From Chimonanthus salicifolius (taxonomy: Eukaryota > Streptophyta > Magnoliopsida > Laurales > Calycanthaceae), in assembly GCA_013350335.1 (NCBI GenBank), contig CM023541.1, positions 65,513,999-65,577,998 of the forward strand: a DNA stretch of 64,000 nucleotides. Direction: 5' to 3'. Under the pieces are notes generated by a model. That model was not told the DNA's origin, ran no database searches, and saw nothing but the letters and a program-made list of their open reading frames with translations. Both the position numbers and the translations under genes were made by a program. This document shows positions 11,692 through 23,759 of this stretch, piece after piece (position 1 is the stretch's first letter; each line of letters starts with the position of its first letter).

Positions 11692-12682
11692 GGTTCGGCC
11701 ACATACCATCGCCGAACCTCACCCTTTTAATTTGGTCCCTTTTATTTAACCGATCTCATCAAAGTGACCCATTTAAAAACCCCCAATCGACCAAATACAC
11801 CTTGGTGAGGTTCGGCCATACAACATGGCCGAACTTCATCATCTTGGTTTTTGTCCTTTCTTTTCAACCTTTTGATCTTTCAAATCCAATCCTTGCCATT
11901 CTTGATTCATAAAACCCAACACTTTTAAATCAGCCATTCAACCTTATCAACACTTCAAATATATAAAACATTTCCCATGGGGTTCGGCCATACAACATGG
12001 CCGAACCCTTGGTTCATTATTTTCATTTATTTACCATCTTGCCATTGATCCAATTCTTAGTTTCCATTTCATTCATATGTCCATAAAATAAACCATAGTG
12101 GGGTTCGGCCATACTCCATGGCCGAACCTCACTCATTTAACTTGGGTCTCTTTTTAATCCATGATCTATTATTTCCACCCATTAACTCTATTAAAACAGT
12201 CCATAAAATTCAATAACCAAGCAACTTTAAATCCATACATGTTATTTGGTGGGGTTCGACCATGCACCATGGCCGAACCTCATCTCTTATTTTGATCCAA
12301 GCAATCATTAAAACCTTTCTAAAGTACCAACCATCTTCCATCAATTAAACATAAGAGCATACTATCCACCATTGTCTCTCCACGGGGTTCGGCCATATGC
12401 ATAGCCGAACCCTATGGTTCATTAGTTCTGTTAAAACTTATTATACATCTATGATTGATTCTCATACTTCCATCCGTTTAAATCCTTTTAAAACTTTAAC
12501 AAAATCAAACACATACAATTATGATTTCCTTTCTTCAAATCCAATAAAATTAAACCAATATCTTTTCATGGGGTTCGGCCATACAAGGTGGCCAAACCCC
12601 AGGGTCCATGTTTTTCCCTTTTTAAACATCATTAGCCATGATTTTAACCCTTGATAGGTTCGGCCATACAATGGCCGAATCA
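11692..12682 (-). repeat. Hairpin array in solo LTR 2
   Basis: Eight units at about 11692-11722, 11805-11836, 11980-12010, 12102-12132, 12247-12282, 12383-12410, 12569-12600 and 12654-12682. The typical form is GGGGTTCGGCCATACAACAT followed by GGCCGAACCTCA. Spacing is 80-190 bp. The last unit lies just before the inverted splice-donor-like CACTTACCAATCCCG at about 12721. Confidence 0.9.
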
Positions 12683-13084
12683 TGTTTCCTTGACCATCTT
12701 ATTTAACAAGAGTTTATTGAGCACTTACCAATCCCGCTACTCCTCCGATTCTTTCACTCCTTCTTGATCTTTAGCCAAGGCTAACCTTGCTGGAAACCCC
12801 TTGGAGTGGTTCGGCCAAAAGGGATAGTTTGAGAGAGAAACTTGAGATCAAACCATGCTAAGTCCTTTTTAATCTTTGAGAGGAGAATCGGCCTTGAGAG
12901 AGAGGGAGAGAATGAGATAGAATTCTCAAAGTGTTTGGTCTTCTTTCCTTAGAGTGCTGGTCGGCTAAGAGAGGGAGAGTACAATGCAATTCCAATTTGT
13001 TTTGTTCCAATTGGATGATCGGCCAAGGTGTTGGTTTTGGTGCAGCCCATGTGTAACTCCCATTTCCATTTACCTTCTCCTTAA

Positions 13085-13570
13085 TACTTCACTTGAGGGT
13101 TTCATCCATGAAATTAATCTCCCAAAGGCTACAACGGCTAAGCCTTGGTTTTCCTTATGTAACCGCCACTTCTCCTTTTAACTCCCCATGTGGGAGTTTC
13201 ATCCATGAGATGAAACTCCCAAAGGTTACAACGGCTAAGCCTTGGTTTGCCTTGTGTAACCGCCACTTCTCCTTTTAATTCCACATGTGGGAGTTTCATC
13301 CATGAGATGAAACTCTTTGTGCCCAACGGTTTGTCTTCTTTGGCTTGAGTAGCACCTTAAACCGTCCTCCTCCTTTTGGTGTTCCATTGGAGGTTTGAAT
13401 TTTGAAATAAGAAACTCCTCACCTATCCATTTAATTCCTAGTTGGGAGTTTCATCCATGGGGTGAAACTCCCATGTAGCCAATGGTCTTGACTTAGCTTG
13501 GACCACAAAACCGTCACCTCTCTTTAATGATTCAAATGGAAGTTTCATGCATGAGGTAAAACTCCCCATG
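13085..13570 (-). repeat. Cluster of GGGAGTTTCATC hairpins
   Basis: Inverted-repeat units near 13098-13122, 13190-13220, 13289-13313, 13444-13470 and 13540-13566 have the form GGGAGTTTCATCCATGAG then ATGAAACTCCC. The best copies have 11-bp perfect arms. Units are joined by repeated flanks (ACAACGGCTAAGCCTTGG, GTAACCGCCACTTCTCC), so the cluster grew by roughly 100-bp duplications. Confidence 0.8.
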
Positions 13571-13919
13571 CATCCAACGTGTAGTGTTGTTTGAATTTTG
13601 AAACCACCCAAACACCTTTCATCTACACACTTCACTCACTTAAAAATAAATATTCCATCCAACTCAACCATTTAATTCAACTCAACTATTTGATTCCATT
13701 TCCAACTCAAATCAGCCCCAACCAAGTTAAGATTGGACTCACTTGGTGGTCAGCCAAGTCAACCAAGACCCATTGGGTCCCAATTGGGCCTTTTGACCCA
13801 AATAACAATCTTGACCCAATGAAACACATCTTACCCATATAAGGTCCATGTCCATTAATTTATAATTTAAATAGACAAAATTCATGTAAATTGATATCTT
13901 GAAAATCCGGGGTGTTACA

Positions 13920-14979
13920 TTTATGGTCTGAAAATACTTCAAATTCTCACCATATAAATAGTGTCTCCAACTTTTGAGGGCGAAGACCACTGCAGCTAAT
14001 TCCAGATCATGAGTGGGATAGTTAGATTCATGGATTTTCAGTTGCCATGAAACATATGCCACCACATGATGACTTGGAGTGAGAGAGCACCCAAGTCCTT
14101 GTCCTGAAGCCTCATAGTATACTTCATATCCTTGCATCTTTCCGGCAAAATCAGGATGGGAGCAGTCGTAAGCTTCTGTTTCAAATCTTCAAATCTTCGA
14201 TTGCACACGTCCGACCATTCAAATTTGACTCCTTTTTGAGTTAATCAGGTGAGTAGAGCCGCAATCTTGGAGAAATCAATAATAAATTTCCGATAGTAGC
14301 TAGCCAATCCCAAAAAGCTGTTGATTATGTTCACATTCTTCGGAGCTTTCCACTCTCTAACCGCTACCACTTTAGCCGGGTCCACAGCTATTCCTTCTAC
14401 TGATATGAAATGTCCCAAGAAGTTGACCTCAGATAGCCAGAACTCGCACTTGCTTGCTTTGACATATAACTGATTCTTCTTCAGAGTGTCCAGGACAATC
14501 CTCAGTTGGTCAGCATGCTCCTCCTTACTGGTGGAATAAATCACAATATCGTCAATGAAGACTATCACGAACTTATCGAAATAAGGTCGGAATATTCTGT
14601 TCATCAGATCCATGAACACATATTCATACAATCCATACCGAGTTCTAAAAGCAGTCTTTTCTATGTCCTCATCCCTGACACGGATTTGATGATAGCCTGA
14701 CATAAGATCAATCTTACAGAAATGACTTGAGCCTCTGAGTTGATCGAACAGATCATCGATTCTGGGTAACGGGTACTTGTTCCTGACAATCAGCGGATTC
14801 AACTTCTTGTAATCCATACACATCTGATGAGTACCATCTTTCTTCTTTACGAACAATACTAGTGCTCCCCAGGATGAGGTGTTGTGCCACATGCATCCTA
14901 GTCTGAGCAACTCATCAATTTGTTTTGAATCACTGAATGATCCACTGTCTCTAGAGGAGGAACCAAAGTATATAGCCAT
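13920..14979 (-). pseudogene. pol: Element B reverse transcriptase / RNase H remnant
   Basis: Minus-strand chromovirus pol. The RT fingers and palm are readable from about 14900 down ([40 protein letters not shown]), with the catalytic FIDDIVIYS near 14520-14560, followed by the connection and [18 protein letters not shown]. RNase H starts near 14130 ([13 protein letters not shown]), where the usual catalytic Asp codon is changed to Glu. There is an in-frame loss of about 12 residues just before FMDLMNR, which removes the conserved MPFG motif, and a frame break near 14140-14245. The protease is missing: RT follows gag sequence directly, so a deletion joins them. Non-functional. Confidence 0.88.
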
Positions 14980-16036
14980 CCAGATCCTGTTGGAATGGGT
15001 GCCCGTCCTGTCTGGTTATGTGCTCTGAATGCTTGTGATTGAGCTGGTCGAGCTGGTGAACGGAAAAAACCCTTGAAGTGTGAAGGTCTATTGTTCTGCG
15101 GACACTCCCTCTTGAAATGGCCCTGCTGGCCACACTGATAACAGGTGTTAACACCTCGAGGAGCCTGAGAGACTGGTCCTGATGTGGATGGCTGATTGGG
15201 ACGAAAACCTCCAGTGGAAATAGTAGAAGTTGAGGTCTCCCAAAGTTGGGTCTGAATCTCTTGTGAGGGCGGAAAGTTCTTCCCCCACTCTGACCTCGTC
15301 GGTTATCCACAAATCTGGTTGTCTCTGTCAGCGCTTATTCAACTATGCTAGCCCGACTGACCACTTCTGCCAAAGTAGTTGACTTGAAAATAGTGACTTT
15401 GGCTCTTATGCTAGGTCGCAGGCCTCGTTCAAACTTTTGGGCCTTCTTGTATTCCGTGTTCACCATGTATAGAGCATAACATGATATACAGAGGAATTCT
15501 TGATACTAATCCACAACAGTCATGGTGCCCTGGACCAAAGATATGAACGTCTGTGCCTGACGCTCTTTCTTCCTCTGGAAAGTAATGATCCAGAAACATC
15601 CCAGCGAACTGGTCCCAAGTCATCTTTTTCCTATCCTCCGCTGGAGTTTGCGCTTGTTGACGTTCTGTTACTTTCCACCATTGCCGGCATCATCTACCAA
15701 TTGTGAAGTAGCCAGTCGTATTCTATCCTCATCACTAACGATCTTAAGTAGTTTCAAGATCTTTGTGATGTTTTCAATCCAATTTTTTGCTCCCTCGGGT
15801 CCCTCTTTCCCTTTGAAATAAGGGGGACGCTACTGTTGGAAATCTCTGACCATGTTTCGGTCCTGCGATTCATTGGAGGTTGTACCTCCATTACCGTTCT
15901 GATGTTGCTGTAAAACGGAGGTGACTACTACTTATACTAGGCTCTGCAGCTCGGGAGGTACCTCAGGAATATTTACACTATCTTGTTCCTCTTCTTGACG
16001 TGGGTTCTGTCTGGTATTTATTCTTCTTGGTGGCAT
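14980..16036 (-). pseudogene. gag: Element B gag remnant with CCHC knuckle
   Basis: On the minus strand an ATG at 16036 opens MPPRRINTRQNPRQEEEQD, a start typical of plant chromovirus gag. The frame then holds a capsid-like segment (YFKGKEGPEGAKNWIENI, near 15750-15810; MTWDQFAGMFLDHYFPEE, near 15565-15623) and a zinc knuckle CYQCGQQGHFKREC (CX2CX4HX4C) at about 15095-15150. At least two in-frame stops occur in the first 80 codons and several frameshifts follow. The 3' end is fused to RT by a deletion that removed protease. Gag would coat the element RNA in virus-like particles; this copy cannot. Confidence 0.85.
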
Positions 16037-16306
16037 TTTCCTAAGTCATTGAAACAATGATTGACTTAGTTTTCTCATAAGATTCTTATGTTCACATACT
16101 TGGGGAAATTGCCTAATCATCATCTTGTATTTCTTGTTTTGGGAAGTTTTCTATATATCATATAATGTTTCTCATTTTGGGGAAATCATGATGTTTTTTG
16201 TTTGAGGAGATACGTCCTATTTCTCTATGTTTGATAAATCCACAATTTATAATGATTGTCCTTCCCTTACTGTTGTTTTTTCTCATCAACTGCTGTTCTC
16301 AGATTG
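16037..16306 (-). other. Element B untranslated leader, 3' part
   Basis: Noncoding minus-strand sequence between the gag start and an inserted LTR. It contains CTTGGGGAAATT and TTTGGGGAAATC words that match the CCCCAA-rich tandem repeats of the leaders at 25000-25590 and 37730-38030. It ends with CAATCTGAGAAC read on the minus strand, which matches the leader of element A at about 24902. Confidence 0.75.
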
Positions 16307-19300
16307 TGTAACGGCCCGCCCTTTTCCAGCCTTCCGAAAATCAGAGTCTAATTTTTTTTTTTTTATATAAATACGTAAAGTGGAAGAGAGCGGGGAGCGT
16401 CACGACGCGATCTAAGTTCGAACTTCTAAAGTCCGACCCTTAACTGGCCACCCATGTGTTCATGGACTAAGTCCATTAAAACCAATCCACACATGGTACT
16501 AAATAAAAAAACTTGCGGAATAATATAAACTGATTGCGGAACTAAACTATTTAGATAGCAAAGTACAAGTCATCTAACCAAAATCACTTAAATCCGATAA
16601 CCATCATCAAAACTATTCACAAACCATAATAATGTTACTAAGTTATTACATGACCATATAAAAGTATCCAAATGTCAATAAATAATTCCATTCCATATCC
16701 AAGCTCCTATGCTTGGCTTCCTTCGCGATCCTCGACCTTTCCTTTTCCCTTTCCTGCGTCATCCACTAAGGATAGAAATAGGGCGTTAGATCAACGCGCC
16801 CAGTATGTCTTCCGATTAGGGTTACCACAAGGTTAGTATAAAACATGCATATATCGTAATAATACATGATCAAAAAAACTTACAAAAACAATGCTATGTA
16901 TGTATGCAAATGTAATGAGTCCCACCCATCACAATTAGACATAGCCATCACTTGACGGGATTCTCATCGTCAAGGTAACCTGTAGTGTTCTTTCGTTTCC
17001 ACTTGATGGGATTCTCATCATCAAGGTATTCCTCCTGGTGGGAGTCTCATCACCTAAGGAGGCCCCACAGTTGCATCACGGACATTCCGACGGAGTGTGG
17101 GCTCCGGTTTTCATATTCATCACCCCATGCCAAGCATGAGATGTCAATGAGTACATGCCATTTGTAAATAAATCTTAACATTCAAATCCCATTTGAAACA
17201 TAATACTTTAACACAAATAACTCATCAAAATCCACATAAAAACAGCAAGTATAATATGTGGTTACAAAGAGGTAGGAAACCTACAGAAAAGTTACTTAAA
17301 CCGTCCGCTCTTCTTAACCCGTCACCCGTTCAGGATTTGAGCACCGTTCAAAAAATCCCGTTACCTTATTTCATGTCAATAAGTCAATACATATACGATT
17401 TGATTTCTAACTAAGTCCAAAACCAAACACAAAACCTTGTGGGGTTCGACCATACCCCATGGCCGAACCTCACCCACTTTGAATTTGATCTTTCTTTGTT
17501 TTTGATCAATACCATCCAGTTAGCTTATTTAAAAACTTCAATCTACAATTATACCTTGGTAGGGTTCAGCCATACAACATGGCCGAACCTTACCACTTTG
17601 GTTTTGACCCCTCTTTCAAGTCCTTTGCTCTTTTCATTCATATTTACAATAATGCCACTAAACTAACCTTTACTTAATATTGCTAATAACCAATGTCCAT
17701 AATAAATCCTCCTTAGTGGGGTTCGGCCATACAACATGGCCGAACCGCACCAACATAATTATGATCCTTTTTAATTAAATCCAAATGCCATTCCAATCAT
17801 CTAATTACTCATACACACATAACATCATAAGTCCATAAAATTGATTAGTGGGGTTCGGCCATACACCATGGCCGAACCTCACTCCCTTGATTTCATGTTT
17901 CAACCCTTTGATCTTCAAGTTAGACACAAGATCATGTCCTTCCATAACCTGATATCCATTATCGTTTTCCATAAAACAAAACCTAATGGGGTTCGGCCAT
18001 ACCCCTTTGCCAAACCTCATTCATTTAACTTGGTTCCTCTTTTAATCCTTAGTTTATTATTTCCACCCATTACTATATTAAAACAGTCCATTAAATCTAA
18101 TATCTGAACAACGTTAAGTCCAAAGATAAACGTATGTGATTCCTTAATCATAAGCCTATAACCATTTATAATTTCCAACCATGTTCTTGAATCCAAATAC
18201 CCATAAAATGGTCCATGGGGTTCGGCCATACACATGGCCTAACCCTATGGTTCTCTTGACTCAATTATTCCATCATTTGTATATGGTTTATGCTCAATAC
18301 TTTAGCCATAACAATAATATGGTTCAACCATCCAATGGCTGACCCAAAACATCAATCTTAACTCCAATTAAAATAACTAAAAACCTCCATAACATTGCAT
18401 GGTTTTTAACTCTCAAAAACCGTCAAAATAACCAAATCATTTCATGGGGTTCAGCCATCCAAAGTGGCCGAACCCTATGATCCATGTGGTCTACCCTTTT
18501 TAAACATCATCTTCCATGGTTTAAACCTTTGATAGATTCGGCCATACAATGGCCGAATCATGCTCCCTTATCCATTTTATTTAATCAAAGATTATGATAT
18601 ACTTACCAATCTCCTTAGCCTCTCTTCTTTCCTTTGATCATTCCTTCCTCCCTTCTTGCTCCTTTAGTCTTTAGCCGATTGTGAGCTTTCATCAATGATG
18701 AAATCACCAAGGGCTGGTTCGGCCAAGGAGGAGGTAGGTTTTGAGAGAGGGAGAGAGATGAAAATCTCTAAGCTTCTTGAGATGAAAATTCGGCCAAAGG
18801 GGTAGTGTACCCCTTTTGTTAATCAGCCCCCCAAATCTTCTCATTTACCCTCATCAATATTGATCTAACCAAGGAGTCCCATGGCTTAACTATGGGACAC
18901 TTGGCTTAAGCTCATGCAACCCCTCCATCTCCCAACGTTGGTGCTTGGGTCTCAATTATGAGATGGAAACCCTCCAAGTTCCCAATGTAATCCTATCTCA
19001 TTCCATTGAATTTTATGTATGGGATACCACTCCCATTCCACCAACGTGTGGGGATTTGCTTTGGGGTCTTTAAAATCAACACAACTCCTCATCTTCCCAC
19101 TTGACTCACTTGAGTTAAAGGTCTCCATGACTTCCAATCCAACTCATTCAACTCATTAGCTCAACTCACTCATTTAATTCCACTCATTTAATTCACATGA
19201 GTCAACTCAATTATTTGATTCCTTTCCAACACAATTCAGCCCCAACTCAACATAATTTAACTCAACCTTTTAGCTCACTTGATGGTCCACATGGTCAACA

Positions 19301-19898
19301 TGGTCAAGCTCGACCCATTGGGTCCCCATTTAACTTCATGGTCCAATTAGGCGCCGTGACCCATTTAAATGACAATTATCCATTTAAATGTGGTTTACCC
19401 AATTGTACAAGGCTTACCCATTTACCCTTCATTGAACTCCCATTCAATTCAGCCTAACCCAATTAAACTTGAGCTCACCCAATGGTCAAACAAGTCCACT
19501 GCAACCCATTGGGTCCCAATTGGGTAGTTGACCCATTTAATCACACATGCCCAATTATTTCCAACCCGAATTCTATCCTTGATCCATTGGATCATAATTG
19601 GGCTATTGACCCAATTCCTAGCCGTTTATTTCCATTGATCCACATCTACCATCCGTTGGGCAATTGACCCAACATTTATCAAGCCTTACCCATTTACTTC
19701 TAACTAACTCATAAATGATCCATTGGGTCCCAATTGGACTTTTGACCCAATTGGCAATCTTAAATAAGTCTTACCCATTTATTTCCATTGATCCACATCT
19801 ACCTTCCGTTGGGCAATTAACCCAACATTTACCCATCTAAGGTTCATATCTTTTCAATTCACCATTTCAATGGCATTTTCGTGAATATTGATTCTCAA
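16307..19898 (-). mobile_element. LTR 4, minus strand, 5' end deleted
   Basis: The LTR 3' end, TGTAACGGCCCGCCC, is at 16307. The full plan follows: palindrome GGGCGTTAGATCAACGCGCCC (16781-16801), CATCAAG hairpins (16950-17040), hairpin array (17440-18560), inverted donor (ATACTTACCAAT near 18600), leader, and GACCCATTGGGTC-rich start block (19300-19830). The other end does not reach the expected GGGTATTACA: it stops at about 19898 against leader sequence. Comparison with element A shows that about 25 bp of LTR and about 20 bp of leader are missing at the joint, so one small deletion removed the 5' junction. No target duplication can be checked. Confidence 0.85.
17440..18560 (-). repeat. Hairpin array in LTR 4
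   Basis: About nine units, near 17440-17470, 17562-17593, 17718-17748, 17846-17882, 17988-18017, 18217-18247, 18320-18347 (decayed), 18446-18475 and 18533-18559. The unit at 17851 has perfect 11-bp arms GGTTCGGCCAT/ATGGCCGAACC; others carry one to three arm mismatches. Confidence 0.88.
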
Positions 19899-20036
19899 CA
19901 AAGTAAATTAATCCGGCCCCCGTGCAGCAGACTCCGAAAAGTCGGTTAGTTGGCATTCTTATTGTCAGTGAGACATGATACCATATTAATCTTACTTTAT
20001 GAGATTCAACACTTCCGGTTTCGCTCTAATACCAAC
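19899..20036 (-). other. Element B leader start and primer binding site
   Basis: Read on the minus strand from the LTR, TTGGTATTAGAGC (about 20023-20035) is the initiator tRNA-Met primer site with one C-to-T change. The conserved leader follows, including GACTTTTCGGAGTC (a hairpin with a UUCG loop) and CCGGATTAATTTACTT. The same leader occurs in element A at 24745-24880 and in the LARD-like element at 37501-37640. Confidence 0.88.
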
Positions 20037-20519
20037 TGTAACGCTCCGCCCTTTTTCACTCGCCACAAATCAGAGTATATATATTTTTTTTAAATGAATG
20101 ACAGAGGATGGAACGCCACGACGCGAGTTATGTCCGAGTTTCCAAAACCCGACCCTCAACTGACCACCTTTACGTGTGCGTGGACTAAGTCCACTAAAAC
20201 ATTTCACATGCTTTTCTGAATACTTGCAGAAGTAATATATGAATAAGATGTCATCCATATTCATGTCATCATTAAGCAAGAATAGCCAATCACCATATAA
20301 CTTCAAATAAAACAAAAAGATAATCAAACCATAACAAATAGTTTCTAAGTTATTACAATCCAAAATATCAATCCTCTCAATACATCACAAACATCAAAAC
20401 CAAGTAAATTAAACTTCATTCATTCCAAGCTCCTACGCTTGGTTCCCTTCATGTCTCATGTCCGTTTTCTTGTCATTCTCTGTTCCATCAACTATAGGGT
20501 TGAAGTATGGCATCGGTCA
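20037..20519 (-). mobile_element. Element B 5' LTR stump
   Basis: Minus-strand LTR terminus starting TGTAACGCTCCGCCC at 20037, with the terminal inverted-repeat words (GTTATGTCCGAG, ACCCTCAACTGACC, ACGTGTGCGTGG) and the CCAAGCTCCTACGCTTGG hairpin near 20426-20443. It breaks off at 20519, inside the area that normally holds GGGCGTTAGAC, where element A starts. The rest of this LTR should lie beyond A's other end but was not found in the window, so later rearrangement removed it. Confidence 0.85.
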
Positions 20520-22111
20520 TGTAATAGCCCGGAAATTTTAAATCAATATATATGTGGCTATTATTTATTTTAATGATGGAAATTGGGAATTTTGATGGAA
20601 TAAATGTTAAGTGGATCAAAAATTGGGCCAAGGATGGTCAAGTTGGGCCCAATACCCATTTGAGACCCAATGGGTCAAGATGGTTAAACTCTAAGGTAAA
20701 TGGTTAGGAAATAAATTTAATTGGGCCATGGGCCCAATGGTGACCCAATTGGTTGGAATGGATTGAATTGGAATTAAATCACCTAAGTTAGTGATGAAAT
20801 GATCAAGATACATAACCAAGTAGGGCCCACCTCCACCTCATCAAGTGAGGTGGCGTGTGGACCAAGGTATAGGTGGGGCCGACCATCATGGTTGACTTGG
20901 TCAACCATGGATAATTCAAAGGGAATTAAAGAGGATCAAAGTGAATTAATGTGATTTAATTAATGTGAATCATCTAAGTTAGTATTTAATTAAACCTAGG
21001 TGACATGGCCGAATGGGGCCCACCTCCACCTCATCAAGTGAGGTGGCGGGTAGGTAAGGAGTTAGTGGGGCCATTAACCATGGTTGACTTGGTCAACCAT
21101 GGGTGGATTAATGGAGAAGAATCAAGGAGATTAAAGGAGTTAATTGAGAATTAATTAACCTAAGTTAAGGATCCAATTAATTAATTAATTAAGTTAATCA
21201 AATGGGGAGTCAAAGAGATAAGTCAATGGGTGGTTTCATCTCATTGAAACCACCCAAACCACTCAAAGAAAACACAACTAAACCATGGGCTTAGGGTGGT
21301 GGTTTCATCTCAACCACCACCACCCAAAGCATGATGACCCATACCCCTCCATGATGATGGTCAAATAGTCAAGATGGAAGACCAAACCACTCCATCTCAA
21401 GTCACCAAAACCGTTGGCTTGGTGGTGGTTTTGTCCCAACCACCATCACTAAGGCATGTAAGCCCATGCTTGGTGGGTGGAGGGAAATGATGGTGGAGTG
21501 TAGCTTAGTCAACCAAGATGAGATGGGTTTCATCTCATTTCTCCATTCCATTTCCATCTCCCTCTCTCCCTCCCTCTCCAAAACCGTCCCCACTCTAACA
21601 AGAACAAAGAAGAAGAGACTTAGAAGAAAAGAAGGAAAGTTCAAGCTTGGCCGACCACGAGCACTTCAAGATCAAGACTTGGGATATTTTCCTATCCTCT
21701 CCTCCCCTTCCTCTCTCAAACCCACTCCATCATTGGCCGACCCAAACCTTGATGATCTCATTTTGATCAAGCACATCTTGGCCGAAAATCAAGGAGAAGA
21801 AGAAAGGAGAAAGACTAAGGATCCAAGAGGAGAAAGAAAAACTGGGGGAGCCGTCGGATTGGTAAGTATCTCTAAACAAGATGTTAGTTGTTTTTTTTAA
21901 GGTTTAAAAATGCAGTCCATTTCTTAGATTAAATGGTGGCAAAAAATGTTATGGGCCATGGATCTAAGATCCATCCAAGGAAGGGATGAGAAATGGACAA
22001 AATGGGTAAGATAGGTTAAGAAAAGAAAAATAAAGGAATGATAAGGACACTATGTATTTAAGGTTTTCTTAAGCATGGAAGTATGGATTTTTGAAGGAAT
22101 CATAGGCCATG

Positions 22112-23371
22112 GGGTTCGGCCATGTAGTATGGCCGAACCCCATGGCAGGTAATTAAGTAATTTTAATGAGGTTTTTAGGATTAAAAACCATGGAAGGATG
22201 ATTTATGATTTTAAGGTCTTAATGATTAAATGTTAATGATTTTTTTTAAAGGGATTTTAAATGAAGAAAACCATGGAGAGATTTTTATGGATGGAATATT
22301 TTTTGAACCATGGGTTCGGCCATGGTGTATGGCCGAACCCTATGGTGATGTATTTGGAATTTTAATGGGTGTAAAATATGAAAAAAATAATGGAGAACAT
22401 TGGTAGCCTTGATGGACCAAAATGTATCTAATGATGATTAAGGAATGATGATTTAAATGTATGATTTAAATTCCCTCATGGTGGAACTTATGGTGGAGCT
22501 AAATAATGTAAATGGGTCCAAGAAAAAAAAATAAGAAAAAGACATCATGGGTTCGGCCTTGGTGTATGGCCGAACCCATGACCCATTTGAGAGCCATTTT
22601 ATGGGCTAAGGTTAAGTCCATGCATGTGTCTAGATGATTGGGGATTTGATTAAGTTATGGCTGTTTTTAATGTTTTCATGTCATGGTGGATGGATCATTA
22701 GTGGATCCAAGTTTTATGGATCAGTTATGAGTCTAAGGATGGAAAATAAAATGAGAACTTAACCATAGAAGAAGAGTGGCAAAATGGTAAATATAGGCCA
22801 AAATCAAGAACCATGGGTTCGGCCATGGTACATGGCCGAACCCCATGGAGGATGATCATGGACTTAGGTGTGTTTAAAGATGACCTTATGTATGGATAAA
22901 TGAAGCATAGGTTGCTGGATTTTAAACCCATGACCCAATTGTGAACCAATTGATGGGCTAAGATTAAGGTCTATGTATATGCTTTAATTAATGGGAATTA
23001 GGTTAAGTTAATGGCTGATTTTTAAAAGGCTGTATCTCATGTTTGGTGAGTCATTAATGGATCCAAGATTATGGATCAATTATGGGCCTAAGAATGGAAA
23101 AGTAAAATGAGAACTTAACCATGGAAGAAGTAGTGGCAAAATGGTAAATATGGGCCAAAATGAAGAATCATGGGTTCGGCCATGGTGTATGGCCGAACCC
23201 CATGGGGGATGTTTGTGGACTTTAGGGCTATAAGTAATAGTCTTAATTGCTGATTTATGGAGTCTAAGGTTGCTGATTTTTAGACTCACTAATTGGAATA
23301 TTTAATGGGTTAAGATGGGACCCACAAACCTAGATAGTGAGGTTCTACCATGGTATATGGCCGAACCCCAC
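22112..23371 (+). repeat. Hairpin array in element A 5' LTR
   Basis: Six units at about 22112-22145, 22311-22346, 22546-22580, 22811-22848, 23167-23204 and 23338-23371. The form is CATGGGTTCGGCCATG, loop GTGTA or similar, then TGGCCGAACCCCATGG; the outer CATGG/CCATG extends the stem. The spacers share CATGGTGGATGGATCATTA-type words, so pairs of units look duplicated. Confidence 0.9.
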
Positions 23372-23759
23372 TAAGGCATGTATTAGGTACTTAACCATGG
23401 ATAAAACTTGGGCTGATTATTGATATGTAGTAAGGTATCGGACATCGCAAGCGGTGCGTGATCGGTGACCGGATTTGTGGACGGAAAACGTAAAGGAACG
23501 ATTAGTCGGCATTCGGTAGGATTCCTACCTTTTTGTAAGCCATGGATTATGTGTTATGTGATGGTTTTCCTTTGATTTATTTTAGTAATCATGTGATTGT
23601 TTTAAGATGGTTTTATGACTATGATTTATATATACTACGTGGCATATGGCATCTACATCTCATGCATGACATGGGAGGGATATGGCATGGGAAGGATGAA
23701 ATGAAACCGGAGTCCATGCTCCGTCGGGGCGACCGACAAACAAATATGGGGATATTTTG

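Larger units (their letters stand above)
6758..13919 (-). mobile_element. Solo LTR 2 (outer), split by a nested LTR
   Basis: Minus-strand LTR whose 3' end starts at 6758 (TGTAACGCCCTGCCC on the plus strand) and whose 5' end is at 13919 (GGGGTGTTACA). It is flanked by TTTAT at 6753-6757 and 13920-13924, exactly within B's RNase H, so B's pol continues on both sides. Only 79 bp of this LTR precede the nested solo LTR (6837-10647); the remaining 3.27 kb resume at 10648. Its own length is about 3.35 kb. It carries the palindrome GGGCGTTAGAACAACGCGCCC at 11053-11073, eight GGTTCGGCC hairpins and several GGGAGTTTCATC hairpins. Confidence 0.92.

Noticed and set aside
16302..16306. GATTG as target duplication of LTR 4
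   Set aside because: The other end of LTR 4 is deleted and no matching GATTG is present next to it, so the pair cannot be verified.
21402..21900. Open frames of 80-144 codons in the leader of A's LTR
   Set aside because: They arise from the CT/AG-biased leader that lacks stops. The second copy in A's 3' LTR (44856-45360) breaks into different frames, so there is no sign of coding constraint.
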